From Sulfuricurvum sp. PD_MW2 (GTDB lineage: Bacteria; Campylobacterota; Campylobacteria; Campylobacterales; Sulfurimonadaceae), in assembly GCF_002633015.1 (NCBI RefSeq), contig NZ_NSIU01000017.1, positions 1-45,627 of the forward strand: DNA of 45,627 nt, in the 5' to 3' direction. The stretch's first letter is position 1, and every line of letters starts with the position of its first letter. A program made the position numbers and the translations under genes. Under the pieces are notes generated by a model. That model did not search any database, was not told the DNA's origin, and saw nothing but the letters and a program-made list of their open reading frames with translations. Positions 28,216-36,756 of this stretch are shown piece by piece.

Positions 28216-29292
28216 ATGAAAAGTTACAATATTGCATTGATCAAAGGGGACGGAATCGGCCCTGAGATCGTTGATGAAGCGGTAAAAGTTTTAGATGCGG
28301 TAGCCGCATGCGAAGATCTGGAGTTCAATTATCAAGAAGTTTTGATGGGTGGATGTGCTTACGATGCAGTCGGCGATCCGTTACCGCAAGAGACGATTGA
28401 TGTCTCTTTGAAAAGCGATGCAGTTCTTTTCGGTGCGATCGGTGGACAAAAATGGGATAACCTTCCTCGTGAAAAGCGTCCTGAGAGCGGATTACTCCGT
28501 TTCCGTAAAGAACTCGGTGTATTCGCTAACCTTCGCCCCGCAAATGTGTATGATGAATTGGTGAATGCCAGCTCTCTCAAACCGGAGATCGTCAAAGGGG
28601 TTGATTTGATGGTTGTTCGTGAGTTGATCGGCGGGATCTACTTCGGCGAACCGAAAGGGCGCGATGAGAACCGTGGATGGAACACGATGGTGTATACCCG
28701 CCCTGAGATTGAGCGGATTGCTCATGTAGCATTTAAAATCGCGATGGAACGCTCTAAAAAAGTATGTTCGGTTGATAAAGCTAACGTGTTGGACGTGAGC
28801 CAATTGTGGCGTGAAGTGGTCGAAGAGGTTGCCAAAGAGTACCCAGAAGTGGAACTTAGTCATATGTACGTTGATAATGCGGCAATGCAATTGATCCGTG
28901 ATCCGAAACAATTCGATGTTATCTTGACCGGCAATATTTTTGGAGATATCTTAAGCGATGAAGCAAGTATGCTCTCAGGATCGATCGGATTGTTGCCATC
29001 TGCTTCAGTGGGAGCGGCGATTGGTGTCTATGAGCCGATTCACGGTTCTGCACCTGATATCGCTGGACAAGGGATTGCCAACCCAATCGCTACCATTGCG
29101 AGTGCTTCGATGATGCTTCGATTTGCACTTGGTGAAAATCGTGCAGCAGATCGTATTGACTATGGTATTAAACAAGCATTGGCTGAAGGTTACCGCACAA
29201 AAGACATTGCTGGATTTGATGCTAAAGAGGTCTGTTCGACTAGTGAAATGGGCTCTATTATTGCTAATTTCGCCGCAAAATGCAAACTTTAA
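28216..29292 (+). CDS. leuB: 3-isopropylmalate dehydrogenase LeuB
   Basis: An NAD-dependent oxidative decarboxylase in leucine synthesis. Motifs include the N-terminal [12 protein letters not shown], substrate arginines in [44 protein letters not shown], and the NAD site [20 protein letters not shown] chose the ATG at 28216, preceded by AGGAG; a start at 28177 would add a non-family extension inside leuD. The 358 residues fit. The next small gene starts inside its last 13 bases. Confidence 0.96.
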   Translation: MKSYNIALIKGDGIGPEIVDEAVKVLDAVAACEDLEFNYQEVLMGGCAYDAVGDPLPQETIDVSLKSDAVLFGAIGGQKWDNLPREKRPESGLLRFRKELGVFANLRPANVYDELVNASSLKPEIVKGVDLMVVRELIGGIYFGEPKGRDENRGWNTMVYTRPEIERIAHVAFKIAMERSKKVCSVDKANVLDVSQLWREVVEEVAKEYPEVELSHMYVDNAAMQLIRDPKQFDVILTGNIFGDILSDEASMLSGSIGLLPSASVGAAIGVYEPIHGSAPDIAGQGIANPIATIASASMMLRFALGENRAADRIDYGIKQALAEGYRTKDIAGFDAKEVCSTSEMGSIIANFAAKCKL

Positions 29293-29528
29293 CGCTTGCC
29301 AATATTTATGAGCTTCAAGGGCTCAAAGAAGATGCCCTTGAGATTTACAAAGAGATATTGAAAAAAGATCCTTCCAATGCCGATGCAAAAATTGCTATTC
29401 GCCGATTGTCAGGAATGCGGAAAAAGTTTTTAGGGGTCAACAACGAGATGAAAAGTTATTTCATCGAGATGGAAGAAGAAGCAGAATTCATTCAATTTGA
29501 AAGGTGGTTATTGCGCGCATGGAATTAA
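29280..29528 (+). CDS. Small TPR-like protein upstream of CiaD-like gene
   Basis: An 82-residue protein with one clear tetratricopeptide-type helix pair ([30 protein letters not shown]) and a charged helical tail. The start lies inside the end of leuB. A small gene just before ciaD is also what I remember from Campylobacter. It overlaps the next gene by 10 bases. It may act as a partner or chaperone, but no function is established. Confidence 0.72.
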   Translation: MQTLTLANIYELQGLKEDALEIYKEILKKDPSNADAKIAIRRLSGMRKKFLGVNNEMKSYFIEMEEEAEFIQFERWLLRAWN

Positions 29529-29887
29529 AAGATGTTATTTTATCGACATTAGCCGAAATTGAAGAACTGACCATCGCTCCAGAACCCGTTGAAAAAAATA
29601 CTGTTCGTCCTCAAAAAGAGGAAAAATCTTCTTTTCAAGAAGAACTGATAGCAGCACAAAAAGTAATAGTTGAACCGGTAAGTCAAGTTGTAGAGACGGT
29701 TCATGTTGTACGGGATGATGAAGCTCGTATGCTAGAAGGGATTCGAGAACGTTTATTAGTTCTTTTTGAAGGATTCCAATCCCCAAACAACAAACAAATT
29801 GAGGCAAAAGTCGATTTGACGTTGAATTTTTTAGAGTATCTTCTCGCTACGATCGATCATCGTTTAGAAACGATCAAAGAATCATAA
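29519..29887 (+). CDS. CiaD-like domain protein
   Basis: A 123-residue acidic protein with a low-complexity middle (EPVEKNTVRPQKEEKSSF). Its helical C-terminus (RMLEGIRERLLVLFEGFQSP, LTLNFLEYLLATID) resembles the CiaD-like domain of Campylobacterota. In C. jejuni, CiaD (Cj0788) lies close to purU, and purU is directly downstream here, which supports the match. CiaD there is a secreted invasion effector; in a free-living organism the ancestral role is unknown. The ATG at 29519 is preferred over an in-frame GTG at 29504, because AAGGTGG at 29501-29507 would then serve as the ribosome site, though spacing is long. Confidence 0.68.
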   Translation: MELKDVILSTLAEIEELTIAPEPVEKNTVRPQKEEKSSFQEELIAAQKVIVEPVSQVVETVHVVRDDEARMLEGIRERLLVLFEGFQSPNNKQIEAKVDLTLNFLEYLLATIDHRLETIKES

Positions 29888-29912
29888 CCTTTTTTAACCC
29901 TAGGATAGTTGT

Positions 29913-30752
29913 ATGAATGAACATTATCGAGTATTGATTGATTGCAGTGATGAAAAAGGGTTGGTATATAAAGTATCCGGTGTTTTTTTTAACCGTAATC
30001 TCAATATTATCTCCAATAACGAATTCGTTGATAAAGCACAGAATAAATTTTTTATGCGCAGTGTCGTCGCCGGTGAGATCGCACCTGAAATGTTAGAAAG
30101 TGAATTGCGTGCAGTTCTTCCAGCAAATGCTCAGCTTGAAGTGATTACACCTCGAAAAAAACAAGTTGTGTTGATGGCAACCAAAGAATCTCATGCTTTG
30201 GGTGATTTATTGATTCGATATGAAGCAGGAGAACTTGATTGTCATATTATCGGCGTTGTTTCTAATTATGATCTTCTTGAGCCGTTAGTCTCTAAATTCG
30301 GTATCCCTTATTATACGGTTTCACACGTGGGATGTGATCGTGACGAGCATGAACGCCGTGTCCTTGAACAGTTAGGAGAACTCGGAGAAATCGACTATAT
30401 CGTATTGGCAAAATACATGCGTATTTTGACGCCGCGGTTTGTTGAAGCGTATGAGGATAAAATTATCAATATTCATCACTCATTTCTTCCCGCTTTCATC
30501 GGTGCAAATCCCTATAAACAAGCGTATGAACGCGGTGTAAAAATTATTGGTGCCACAGCCCACTTTGTCAACAATAATCTGGACGAAGGGCCTATCATCG
30601 CACAAGATGTTATTCATGTTAACCATGCGCACGGATGGGAAGAGATGCAACGTCAAGGGCGAGATGTGGAAAAAATTGTCCTTTCGCGGGCGCTTAAATT
30701 GGCATTGGAAGATCGTATTTTTGTTCATGACAACAAAACGATTATCTTTTAA
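29913..30752 (+). CDS. purU: Formyltetrahydrofolate deformylase PurU
   Basis: Hydrolyses 10-formyl-THF to formate and THF, balancing one-carbon units. An N-terminal ACT domain (residues ~5-80: VLIDCSDEKGLVYKVSGVFF) precedes the formyltransferase domain, with the catalytic set in the INIHHSFLPAFIGANPY region and the downstream aspartate in NNNLDEGPIIAQD. The 279 residues match the family. The trmL start follows its stop with no gap. Confidence 0.95.
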   Translation: MNEHYRVLIDCSDEKGLVYKVSGVFFNRNLNIISNNEFVDKAQNKFFMRSVVAGEIAPEMLESELRAVLPANAQLEVITPRKKQVVLMATKESHALGDLLIRYEAGELDCHIIGVVSNYDLLEPLVSKFGIPYYTVSHVGCDRDEHERRVLEQLGELGEIDYIVLAKYMRILTPRFVEAYEDKIINIHHSFLPAFIGANPYKQAYERGVKIIGATAHFVNNNLDEGPIIAQDVIHVNHAHGWEEMQRQGRDVEKIVLSRALKLALEDRIFVHDNKTIIF

Positions 30753-31223
30753 ATGTTTAATATCGTTTTAGTACACCCTCAAATTCCCAACAATACAGGT
30801 GCCATCGGACGGCTATGTGTCAATACCGGTTCATCATTGCATCTGATCAAACCGATCGGGTTTGATATTGATGAGAAAGCGGTACGTCGTGCAGGTCTGG
30901 ATTATTGGCACAAAATTGATTTGCATGTTTGGGAAAATATCGATGTATTTATGGATGCTCATCCAGATAGAAACCGTTTTTTCTTTGCAACGACCAAGAC
31001 CGATAAGAGCTATTTTGAACATGAGTTTCAAGAGGGAGATTACCTTTTTTTCGGTAGCGAAACAGCCGGTATCCCAACGGATATTTTAGAAGCGTATCCA
31101 GAACAGACAATGACGATTCCTATGACAAAAGAGGGGAGAAGCCTCAATTTAGCGATTAGTACAGGGATCATCCTCTATGAAGCGATCAAACAAAATTTTA
31201 CTAACTACCGAAAGATGATGTAA
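30753..31223 (+). CDS. trmL: tRNA (cytidine/uridine-34-2'-O)-methyltransferase TrmL
   Basis: A small SPOUT methyltransferase that modifies the wobble nucleotide of leucine tRNAs. The 156-residue minimal SPOUT fold is complete: VHPQIPNNTGAIGRLCVNTG at the N-terminus, FFATTKTDKSYFEHEFQ, and the knot motifs FGSETAGIP and IPMTKEGRSLNLAISTGIILYE. The ATG begins immediately after the purU stop. A tiny membrane protein follows after one base. Confidence 0.94.
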   Translation: MFNIVLVHPQIPNNTGAIGRLCVNTGSSLHLIKPIGFDIDEKAVRRAGLDYWHKIDLHVWENIDVFMDAHPDRNRFFFATTKTDKSYFEHEFQEGDYLFFGSETAGIPTDILEAYPEQTMTIPMTKEGRSLNLAISTGIILYEAIKQNFTNYRKMM

Positions 31224-31224
31224 T

Positions 31225-31350
31225 ATGATGCAATTTCTCGATACTATTATGACAGTACTGTTTGTCTTGTTTTTAATCTATATTTTTCGCGGGTATCATC
31301 TTTCCCGTTTGGATAAAATGGAAAAAGAGAAAAACGATCAGCAAGAATAA
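31225..31350 (+). CDS. 41-residue single-span membrane protein
   Basis: ATGATG at 31225 opens a 41-codon frame ending at 31350. It encodes a hydrophobic helix (DTIMTVLFVLFLIYIF) followed by a charged tail (RLDKMEKEKNDQQE). It begins one base after the trmL stop, so it can be translated by coupling. The design, one N-terminal span and a basic/acidic cytoplasmic tail, is common among unannotated small proteins. Function unknown. Confidence 0.6.
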   Translation: MMQFLDTIMTVLFVLFLIYIFRGYHLSRLDKMEKEKNDQQE

Positions 31351-31352
31351 GA

Positions 31353-31436
31353 TTAAAACAGTTTTTCTGCCCAGACTCCCATTTTTCTCTCAAATTTATC
31401 CATCCATCCATTTGCTTGGCGAATTACCTTTGCCAT
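31353..31436 (-). CDS. 27-residue amphipathic ORF divergent from S24 repressor
   Basis: On the minus strand, an ATG at 31436 preceded by GGAG at a 6-base spacing opens a 27-codon frame. The product starts MAKVIRQANGWMDKF and ends AEKLF. Hydrophobic residues fall at positions 4, 8, 11/12, 15, 19, 22 and 26, giving one face of an amphipathic helix with two tryptophans. The frame shares its upstream region with the LexA/CI-like gene. I do not recognise a family; expression evidence is lacking. Confidence 0.42.
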   Translation of the reverse strand: MAKVIRQANGWMDKFERKMGVWAEKLF

Positions 31437-31497
31437 TGTCTACTCCTTGACATTAATTAGGCAAATAGTAAAATATTTCGAAAAGTGTTTTAATAAA

Positions 31498-31536
31498 TAT
31501 GACATTTTGCAATATATATCCAATTTTTGTGTCATA
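31498..31536. promoter_or_regulatory. Spaced inverted repeat upstream of S24 repressor
   Basis: TATGACA (31498-31504) and TGTCATA (31530-31536) are exact inverted copies, with centres 32 bases apart (about three helical turns). They lie between the divergent mini-ORF and the repressor gene. A pair of half-sites bound cooperatively by the repressor would fit, but the match could be chance. Confidence 0.4.
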
Positions 31537-31577
31537 ATTCTTACAATACACTATCGATAATTCAAAAGGATACTACT

Positions 31578-32237
31578 ATGAAAACATTCAGCGATATTGT
31601 CGAGACAATCAAAGACATCGTCTCATCTGAATTTCCCGATAAAAAAGTATTTGATAAAGATGTAGCGGATTTATTGGAGATAACGCAAATGAATTTTGCT
31701 ACAATGAAAAAGCGTAACAAGATCCCTTTTAACGAATTGCTTGATTTTTGTGCCAAGCGTTCTATTGCAATCAATTGGCTGCTGTACAACCAATCACCTG
31801 AAAGTTTAATCGAGCCGACGAACCGTTTTTATATGGTGCGTTATTTCTCTTCGGTTAACGCCTCAGCAGGGGGAGGCGCCGATAACGAAGAATTGGATTT
31901 TGAACCTCTGATGCTTGAAGAAAATTTTGTCCTCTCTTTAGGCGGTGAAAAAGAGCTACGCCATATCGAAGCGATAAATGTATCAGGTGATTCCATGGAA
32001 CCCTCCTTTAGCTATAACGATATTATTTTTATAAATCGCTCAAAAACCGATATTAGTCGAGGCGGAATCTTTACGATTCGTACGGAACATGGGCTGTTTA
32101 TTAAGCGATTGCAAGTACGAATTGATGGTAAACTTGATATTATTTCAGATAACAAAGACTATCCTACCTATGTTGCCCGAAAAGATGAAGTAGAGATTAT
32201 CGGAAGAGTTGTAGGGCGTTTTGGTGGAGTTGAATAA
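31578..32237 (+). CDS. LexA/CI-like S24 self-cleaving repressor
   Basis: A 219-residue transcriptional regulator. Residues 1-75 form a CI-type DNA-binding domain (KDVADLLEITQMNFATMKKR). The C-terminal half is a S24/LexA-type peptidase with Ser139 (SGDSMEP) and Lys176 (LFIKRL), 37 residues apart as in LexA. An Ala-Gly bond at 97-98 (NASAGGG) is a plausible self-cleavage site. DNA-damage-triggered cleavage is the known behaviour of the family, but it has not been shown for this branch. The ATG at 31578 with AAAGGA is preferred; an in-frame start at 31527 adds residues from the leader. Confidence 0.82.
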   Translation: MKTFSDIVETIKDIVSSEFPDKKVFDKDVADLLEITQMNFATMKKRNKIPFNELLDFCAKRSIAINWLLYNQSPESLIEPTNRFYMVRYFSSVNASAGGGADNEELDFEPLMLEENFVLSLGGEKELRHIEAINVSGDSMEPSFSYNDIIFINRSKTDISRGGIFTIRTEHGLFIKRLQVRIDGKLDIISDNKDYPTYVARKDEVEIIGRVVGRFGGVE

Positions 32238-32250
32238 AATGGAAGAGTAG

Positions 32251-33711
32251 ATGAATAAAACGTATTGGATGAGCACTATCTTATTAATGGCGTTAGGGGG
32301 ATGTAGTACCCATACGCCTATTGCTGAATCTCAACCAAAACCATTTCCTTCTCTTACAAAAAGCGATGCTAATCTAACCGATCCATTTTGTTGTATGCTT
32401 CCCCAAGATCTTGATGTAAAACTTCCTGAATACGGTCCAAAAATCAATGATTTGGAGCGTTTTGAGCAATCGATGGCCCCTTATGCTGAACAAAATGGTG
32501 TCGATAAAGAGAACTTGCTGGATATACAACTGACCTTTGATGATCGGTATTATTCTCCATGGAGCTATACTCTTGCTCCTCAAAAAGTTCAGGAAGTGAC
32601 CTGGCCGTTGAGAGCATTTCGAGGTGGGTATGGAAACAATCTGCTTCCTGTTAGCCCTTCATGGTTCGAAGGGATGAAAAATCAATCAAATTTTGAAGCA
32701 TATGGCAGTATCAATAAAAAAGCAATTGCCCTCAAGTGGATGGATATACGAGCTTTTCCAACGAATAAACCGCTTTATAAAGACCCTTCAAAAGCGGGTG
32801 ACGGATATCCGTTTGATCTTTTGCAAAACAGCAGTGTCAACTATAATGAACCGATTTTTGTCTCGCATACCTCAAAAGACGGGGCATGGAGCTATATTTT
32901 TACCAATAACGCATCGGGTTGGGTTCCATCTGAAGGTGTCAGTATGCTTGATGATTCAACCGCTCTTTCTATTAAAAAGTCAGAAAAACTCTTTATTACT
33001 GAGGATAATATAGCTCTTTACGATGCAACAAATCGTTTTGTAGCATATTCACGGATCGGAATGGTATTACCTTTAGAAAAAGAGGAGGGTGAATTCTATT
33101 TTGTTAAAGCAGTCGATGCAAACGGAGCGATAAAAATACTATCACTTCCAAAGCATGCCGCACACATCGGTGTGAGTCGATTCACAAAAAACGATTTGAT
33201 TTCAATTGGGAATCAGATGCTAAAAAATACATACGGGTGGGGCGGAATGTATGGTGAGCGAGATTGCTCCTCCATGATTCGTGATTTCATGACCCCTTTT
33301 GGCATAATGCTTCCAAGAAACTCCTCATCACAAGCAAAAAAAGGGGAAGTTATCTCGTTTAGTGGGATGAGTAATGAGCAAAAACTCTCACTGATCAAAG
33401 AACAGGGGATCCCTTTTGAAACCATTGTTTATCTCAAAGGGCATGTTCTTTTGTACGTTGGTACTTATCAAGATAACGTCATGGTCATGCATAACTTTTG
33501 GGGTGTAAGAACTCTGGATAAAAGTGGAAATAAAGGGCGTCATATCATAGGCAAAGCGATTATTAGCACACTTGAAATAGGATCGGAGTTAGAGGAATAC
33601 GACTCATCTATGAAATTGCTTTCACGGGTTGAAAGTATGAATATATTTACGAAAACAGCTACTCCTCTTGCACGTCAAAGCAAGAGTGTAGCAAGTAAAA
33701 AACCGCTTTAA
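32251..33711 (+). CDS. NlpC/P60 cysteine-peptidase lipoprotein with SH3 domains
   Basis: A predicted peptidoglycan endopeptidase. The N-terminus is a lipoprotein signal with lipobox LGGC (cysteine near residue 18). The middle holds bacterial SH3-type domains (WMDIRAFPTNKPLYKDP, GAWSYIFTNNASGWVPSEGV). The C-terminal third is an NlpC/P60 domain with catalytic cysteine in YGERDCSSMIRDF and histidine in KGHVLLYVG. The family cleaves D-Glu-mDAP bonds of stem peptides. It begins 13 bases after the S24 repressor, so both may share a transcript; its stop abuts the convergent gene's stop. Confidence 0.86.
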   Translation: MNKTYWMSTILLMALGGCSTHTPIAESQPKPFPSLTKSDANLTDPFCCMLPQDLDVKLPEYGPKINDLERFEQSMAPYAEQNGVDKENLLDIQLTFDDRYYSPWSYTLAPQKVQEVTWPLRAFRGGYGNNLLPVSPSWFEGMKNQSNFEAYGSINKKAIALKWMDIRAFPTNKPLYKDPSKAGDGYPFDLLQNSSVNYNEPIFVSHTSKDGAWSYIFTNNASGWVPSEGVSMLDDSTALSIKKSEKLFITEDNIALYDATNRFVAYSRIGMVLPLEKEEGEFYFVKAVDANGAIKILSLPKHAAHIGVSRFTKNDLISIGNQMLKNTYGWGGMYGERDCSSMIRDFMTPFGIMLPRNSSSQAKKGEVISFSGMSNEQKLSLIKEQGIPFETIVYLKGHVLLYVGTYQDNVMVMHNFWGVRTLDKSGNKGRHIIGKAIISTLEIGSELEEYDSSMKLLSRVESMNIFTKTATPLARQSKSVASKKPL

Positions 33712-34017
33712 TTATCCTCGAATATCCAAAAGGGATCCGTACATCTCGTTTTGTGTACGTATAGCCTGAACATTTGCTTGAGTTGTTTTTTCAATCGTAG
33801 TCTGATCGGTTAACTCTTTTGAGAGATCTGTTTGTGATTTTTCACTTCCGTTGGATGTTGCCATTTGTGTATTTGCTTGCGTTGAGCCGTTTTGAGTCTC
33901 ACTGATGGCAGTTTCTTGCGGTACAAAGCGGTCGGTATTTACGTTGGCAATATTATTAGCATTCGCATTCATCCACGTTTGATGCGACATGATGGAAGAT
34001 ACATTCGAGCTTATCAT
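33712..34017 (-). CDS. Minimal flagellar rod/hook-like protein
   Basis: A 101-residue protein with the two ends of a flagellar rod/hook protein but no middle domain. Its N-terminus (SSIMSHQTWMNANANNIANVNTDRF) matches the rod signature ANNIANxxT. Its C-terminus (TTIEKTTQANVQAIRTQNEMYGSLLDIRG) matches the rod C-terminal helix. The linker (about 38-65) is low-complexity Gln/Asn/Thr/Ser. It could be a rod component, an adaptor or a secreted regulator; FlgC/FlgB are longer. Strong ribosome site AAAGGAG. Its stop directly abuts the NlpC/P60 stop. Confidence 0.72.
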   Translation of the reverse strand: MISSNVSSIMSHQTWMNANANNIANVNTDRFVPQETAISETQNGSTQANTQMATSNGSEKSQTDLSKELTDQTTIEKTTQANVQAIRTQNEMYGSLLDIRG

Positions 34018-34057
34018 AATCAGCTCCTTTGGCTAGATGAGTATCAGTATAGTTCCC

Positions 34058-34075
34058 ATCACCTTAAACGGTGAT
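34058..34075 (-). terminator. Hairpin between dapD and rod-like gene
   Basis: ATCACC and GGTGAT pair around a 6-base loop in the 70-base gap after dapD. There is no T-run after it on the minus strand, so it may be a weak dapD terminator or a processing site. Confidence 0.35.
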
Positions 34076-34087
34076 AGAAAATCAAGA

Positions 34088-35284
34088 TTAGTGTAAATCA
34101 GCGTTGAGTTTTACTTCACGGGTTGAGCGACGGATAAGCAATTGCCCAGTAGTGGAGTCTTGGCGGTAATGGATACCGTTGAGTCCTACCAAGTCTTTGC
34201 CTTTGAAGCTTGTTCCGTTAAGTGTTTTGGACGGATTTGCCTCTTGGATTTTGGCAAGTTCTTCGGCACTGACTGAAAATTTTGTTCCCGCAAGTACTGC
34301 GATTCCGGCATCAACAATACAGCCATCTCCTAGTGCGATTCCTGTAACAGAGTTTGCACCCAAGAGCGTATTTTTACCGATAGTGACCGGAATACCGTCG
34401 GTTCCGCTGAGAACGCCAAGGATAGATGCACCTCCCCCAACGTCTGAACCATCACCTACAACTGCAGAACTTGAAATACGCCCCTCAACCATGCTGACAC
34501 CTGTGGTTCCCGCATTGAAGTTTACATAACTAGCACCCGGCATTATGGTTGTTCCTGCATGAAGCTGTGCACCAAAACGAACTTTTGAGTCATCCAATAC
34601 ACGAGTATTGTTTGCAGGGATAATGTGTTGAAGATAGCGCGGGAATTTATCGACGAAATCGATTTTCGGATATTCGTTGGCGAATTTGAGCTCGATCTCG
34701 TTTTCACGGAGCCATTCGAGTTCAATCGGTTGACCATCCGACCATGCTACGTTATGAAGTGCCCCGAACGCACCGTTTAGGTTGAGTGAACGAAGTGCTG
34801 CTTTTGAGGTAGAGAGGGCATAGAGTTTGAGATAGGTTCCCTCTACGCTCGTACATGCTACATCGTTGAAAAGGATAACAAGACGGAATTCACCATCGCG
34901 CATCCCGCGCTCTTTGATCTGATTGTAAAGGGCTGAGACGACTTGAATATTTTTGTGTGCATCGCCGAATGCTTCATCAGCATACGGGGTAAAAGCATTT
35001 AAACATCCTTCTAAAAATTTTGTTGTTACAGGGATGATCACTTCATCAGCATTGAAATCAATTTCAAACCCTTGTTCTTGTGCACTTTTAATAAAAATAG
35101 CAGCACTGCCGAAATTCTCGTTCCAGTTGATGTGCGGATAGGTTGCCTGGAGGATTTTTGAGCTGTCAAGCTGACCAAAATCGACACGGCAGATACCGAA
35201 TGCAAGGGGATTTTTGTATCCGGCGGTATTTTGAATATCTTGAACACATGCTTTAAAAGCGGCTTCGGTCTCTAAAATTTCCAT
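34088..35284 (-). CDS. dapD: Tetrahydrodipicolinate N-succinyltransferase DapD
   Basis: Succinylates tetrahydrodipicolinate in lysine/meso-DAP synthesis. The C-terminal half shows the left-handed beta-helix hexapeptide pattern (GTTIMPGASYVNFNAG, SSSAVVGDGSDVGGGASILG, VTIGKNTLLGANSV). The long N-terminal domain and 398-residue length are of the Campylobacterota type rather than the 274-residue enterobacterial form. GAGAAA precedes the ATG. It is divergent from the ankyrin gene. The product feeds cell-wall stem peptides, the target of the nearby NlpC/P60 enzyme. Confidence 0.94.
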   Translation of the reverse strand: MEILETEAAFKACVQDIQNTAGYKNPLAFGICRVDFGQLDSSKILQATYPHINWNENFGSAAIFIKSAQEQGFEIDFNADEVIIPVTTKFLEGCLNAFTPYADEAFGDAHKNIQVVSALYNQIKERGMRDGEFRLVILFNDVACTSVEGTYLKLYALSTSKAALRSLNLNGAFGALHNVAWSDGQPIELEWLRENEIELKFANEYPKIDFVDKFPRYLQHIIPANNTRVLDDSKVRFGAQLHAGTTIMPGASYVNFNAGTTGVSMVEGRISSSAVVGDGSDVGGGASILGVLSGTDGIPVTIGKNTLLGANSVTGIALGDGCIVDAGIAVLAGTKFSVSAEELAKIQEANPSKTLNGTSFKGKDLVGLNGIHYRQDSTTGQLLIRRSTREVKLNADLH

Positions 35285-35391
35285 ATTTTCTCACTTGGTG
35301 TAAAATTAATATAGAATTTTACCACAAGAGCCTATGGATGGGTTGAATGTTGCGTGTTATACTGTCGTTATATTAATCAAATGGAATATTT

Positions 35392-35877
35392 ATGGATCAG
35401 TGGATTAGTTTATTAAAAGCAAATGATTATCTTGGGATCAAAAAATATCTCAGTAATGGTGCCAATGTCAATGCCCAAGAAGATAATGGGGAATCAGTTA
35501 TATGTTTTGCAATGCGATATCGATGCGATGATGAGATTATAGAGCTGTTGATTGAAAATGGTGCGAATCTGACACATGTTGATAATGAAGGGGTCAGCGT
35601 TTTCGATGTAGCTGTTACCTACAATCATCTTCCCATCATCGAGCAACTATTGGAAAGTGAGTTTGATATTAACACACCGACCCGTAAAAGTGGGTTTACG
35701 CCGCTCATGGGAGCCGTATGTTATGGACGTATTGAAGTGGTGCGTAGATTATTAGGGAAAAAAGCAAATTTATCCGCCCGTGACAATCACGGATTTACGG
35801 TATTTGATTATGCACGTAAAATGAATAAAAAATCTATTTTAGCTCTATTAGAGGCAGAATTGCATGGAACAGATTAA
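35392..35877 (+). CDS. Ankyrin-repeat protein overlapping htpX
   Basis: A 161-residue protein of about four ankyrin repeats ([78 protein letters not shown]). No signal peptide or membrane span, so it is probably a cytoplasmic protein-binding partner. The end overlaps htpX by 14 bases, so the two are translated together. This suggests a link to membrane-protein quality control, though the binding partner is unknown. Confidence 0.85.
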   Translation: MDQWISLLKANDYLGIKKYLSNGANVNAQEDNGESVICFAMRYRCDDEIIELLIENGANLTHVDNEGVSVFDVAVTYNHLPIIEQLLESEFDINTPTRKSGFTPLMGAVCYGRIEVVRRLLGKKANLSARDNHGFTVFDYARKMNKKSILALLEAELHGTD

Positions 35878-36751
35878 AACCTTTTTATTGCTTGGGACAT
35901 TGAGCGTACTGCTCGTCTTTATCGGTGGATATTTAGGCGGTCAGGCGGGAATGGTGATCGCATTGCTCATGGCTGGCGGTATGAATTTTTATGCCTATTA
36001 TTTTTCTGATACGATGATATTGAAACACTATAACGCACAAGAGGTCGATCCGCGTGAAGCTCCGATGCTTTATCGTGTTGTTGAGCGGTTGGTGGAACGT
36101 GCCGATCTGCCGATGCCGAAGGTGTATATTATTCATGATCATATTCCCAACGCTTTTGCAACGGGTCGTAATCCCTCTCATGCAGCGGTTGCTATTACAA
36201 CGGGATTACTTGAACTCTTGAATGAAGATGAGATTGAGGGGGTTATGGCGCATGAACTCTCACATGTTGCCCATCGCGATATCCTTGTGGCTACAATAGC
36301 CGCAACGATTGCGGGTGCAGTTGCCTTTATAGCTAATATGCTGCAGTTTGGAGCGATGTTCTCTCAACGGGACAATCGTAACGGAAATCCCATCTTGATG
36401 CTAGTCATGGCGATTTTATTACCGATTGCCGCTACTGTGATTCAAATGACGATTAGCCGCTCACGCGAGTTTATGGCGGATGCGGGAGCGGCACATCTCA
36501 CCGGTCACCCCGAGTGGCTTCAAAATGCACTGATCAAACTCTCCAATTATAATGCGAGAGGAGAAGTGCATGGAGCAACACCGGAAAATGCCCACATGTT
36601 TATTATTAGTCCGTTTGATGGCAAAAGCGTTTCGTTTGCGAATTTATTTCGGACTCATCCGACGACCGAGCAGAGATTGGAACGCTTGGAAGCATTAAAA
36701 GAAGAAGTTTCTCATCCTAAGAATAAATTGTATGAGCGTCATTACCGATAA
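35864..36751 (+). CDS. htpX: Membrane zinc metalloprotease HtpX
   Basis: An inner-membrane heat-shock protease that degrades misfolded membrane proteins. Two N-terminal hydrophobic helices ([35 protein letters not shown]) come first. The HExxH zinc site [10 protein letters not shown] and the downstream glutamate in [17 protein letters not shown] follow. Two more hydrophobic segments lie between them. The 295 residues are normal. It overlaps the ankyrin gene. Confidence 0.95.
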   Translation: MEQIKTFLLLGTLSVLLVFIGGYLGGQAGMVIALLMAGGMNFYAYYFSDTMILKHYNAQEVDPREAPMLYRVVERLVERADLPMPKVYIIHDHIPNAFATGRNPSHAAVAITTGLLELLNEDEIEGVMAHELSHVAHRDILVATIAATIAGAVAFIANMLQFGAMFSQRDNRNGNPILMLVMAILLPIAATVIQMTISRSREFMADAGAAHLTGHPEWLQNALIKLSNYNARGEVHGATPENAHMFIISPFDGKSVSFANLFRTHPTTEQRLERLEALKEEVSHPKNKLYERHYR

Positions 36752-36756
36752 GCGGG

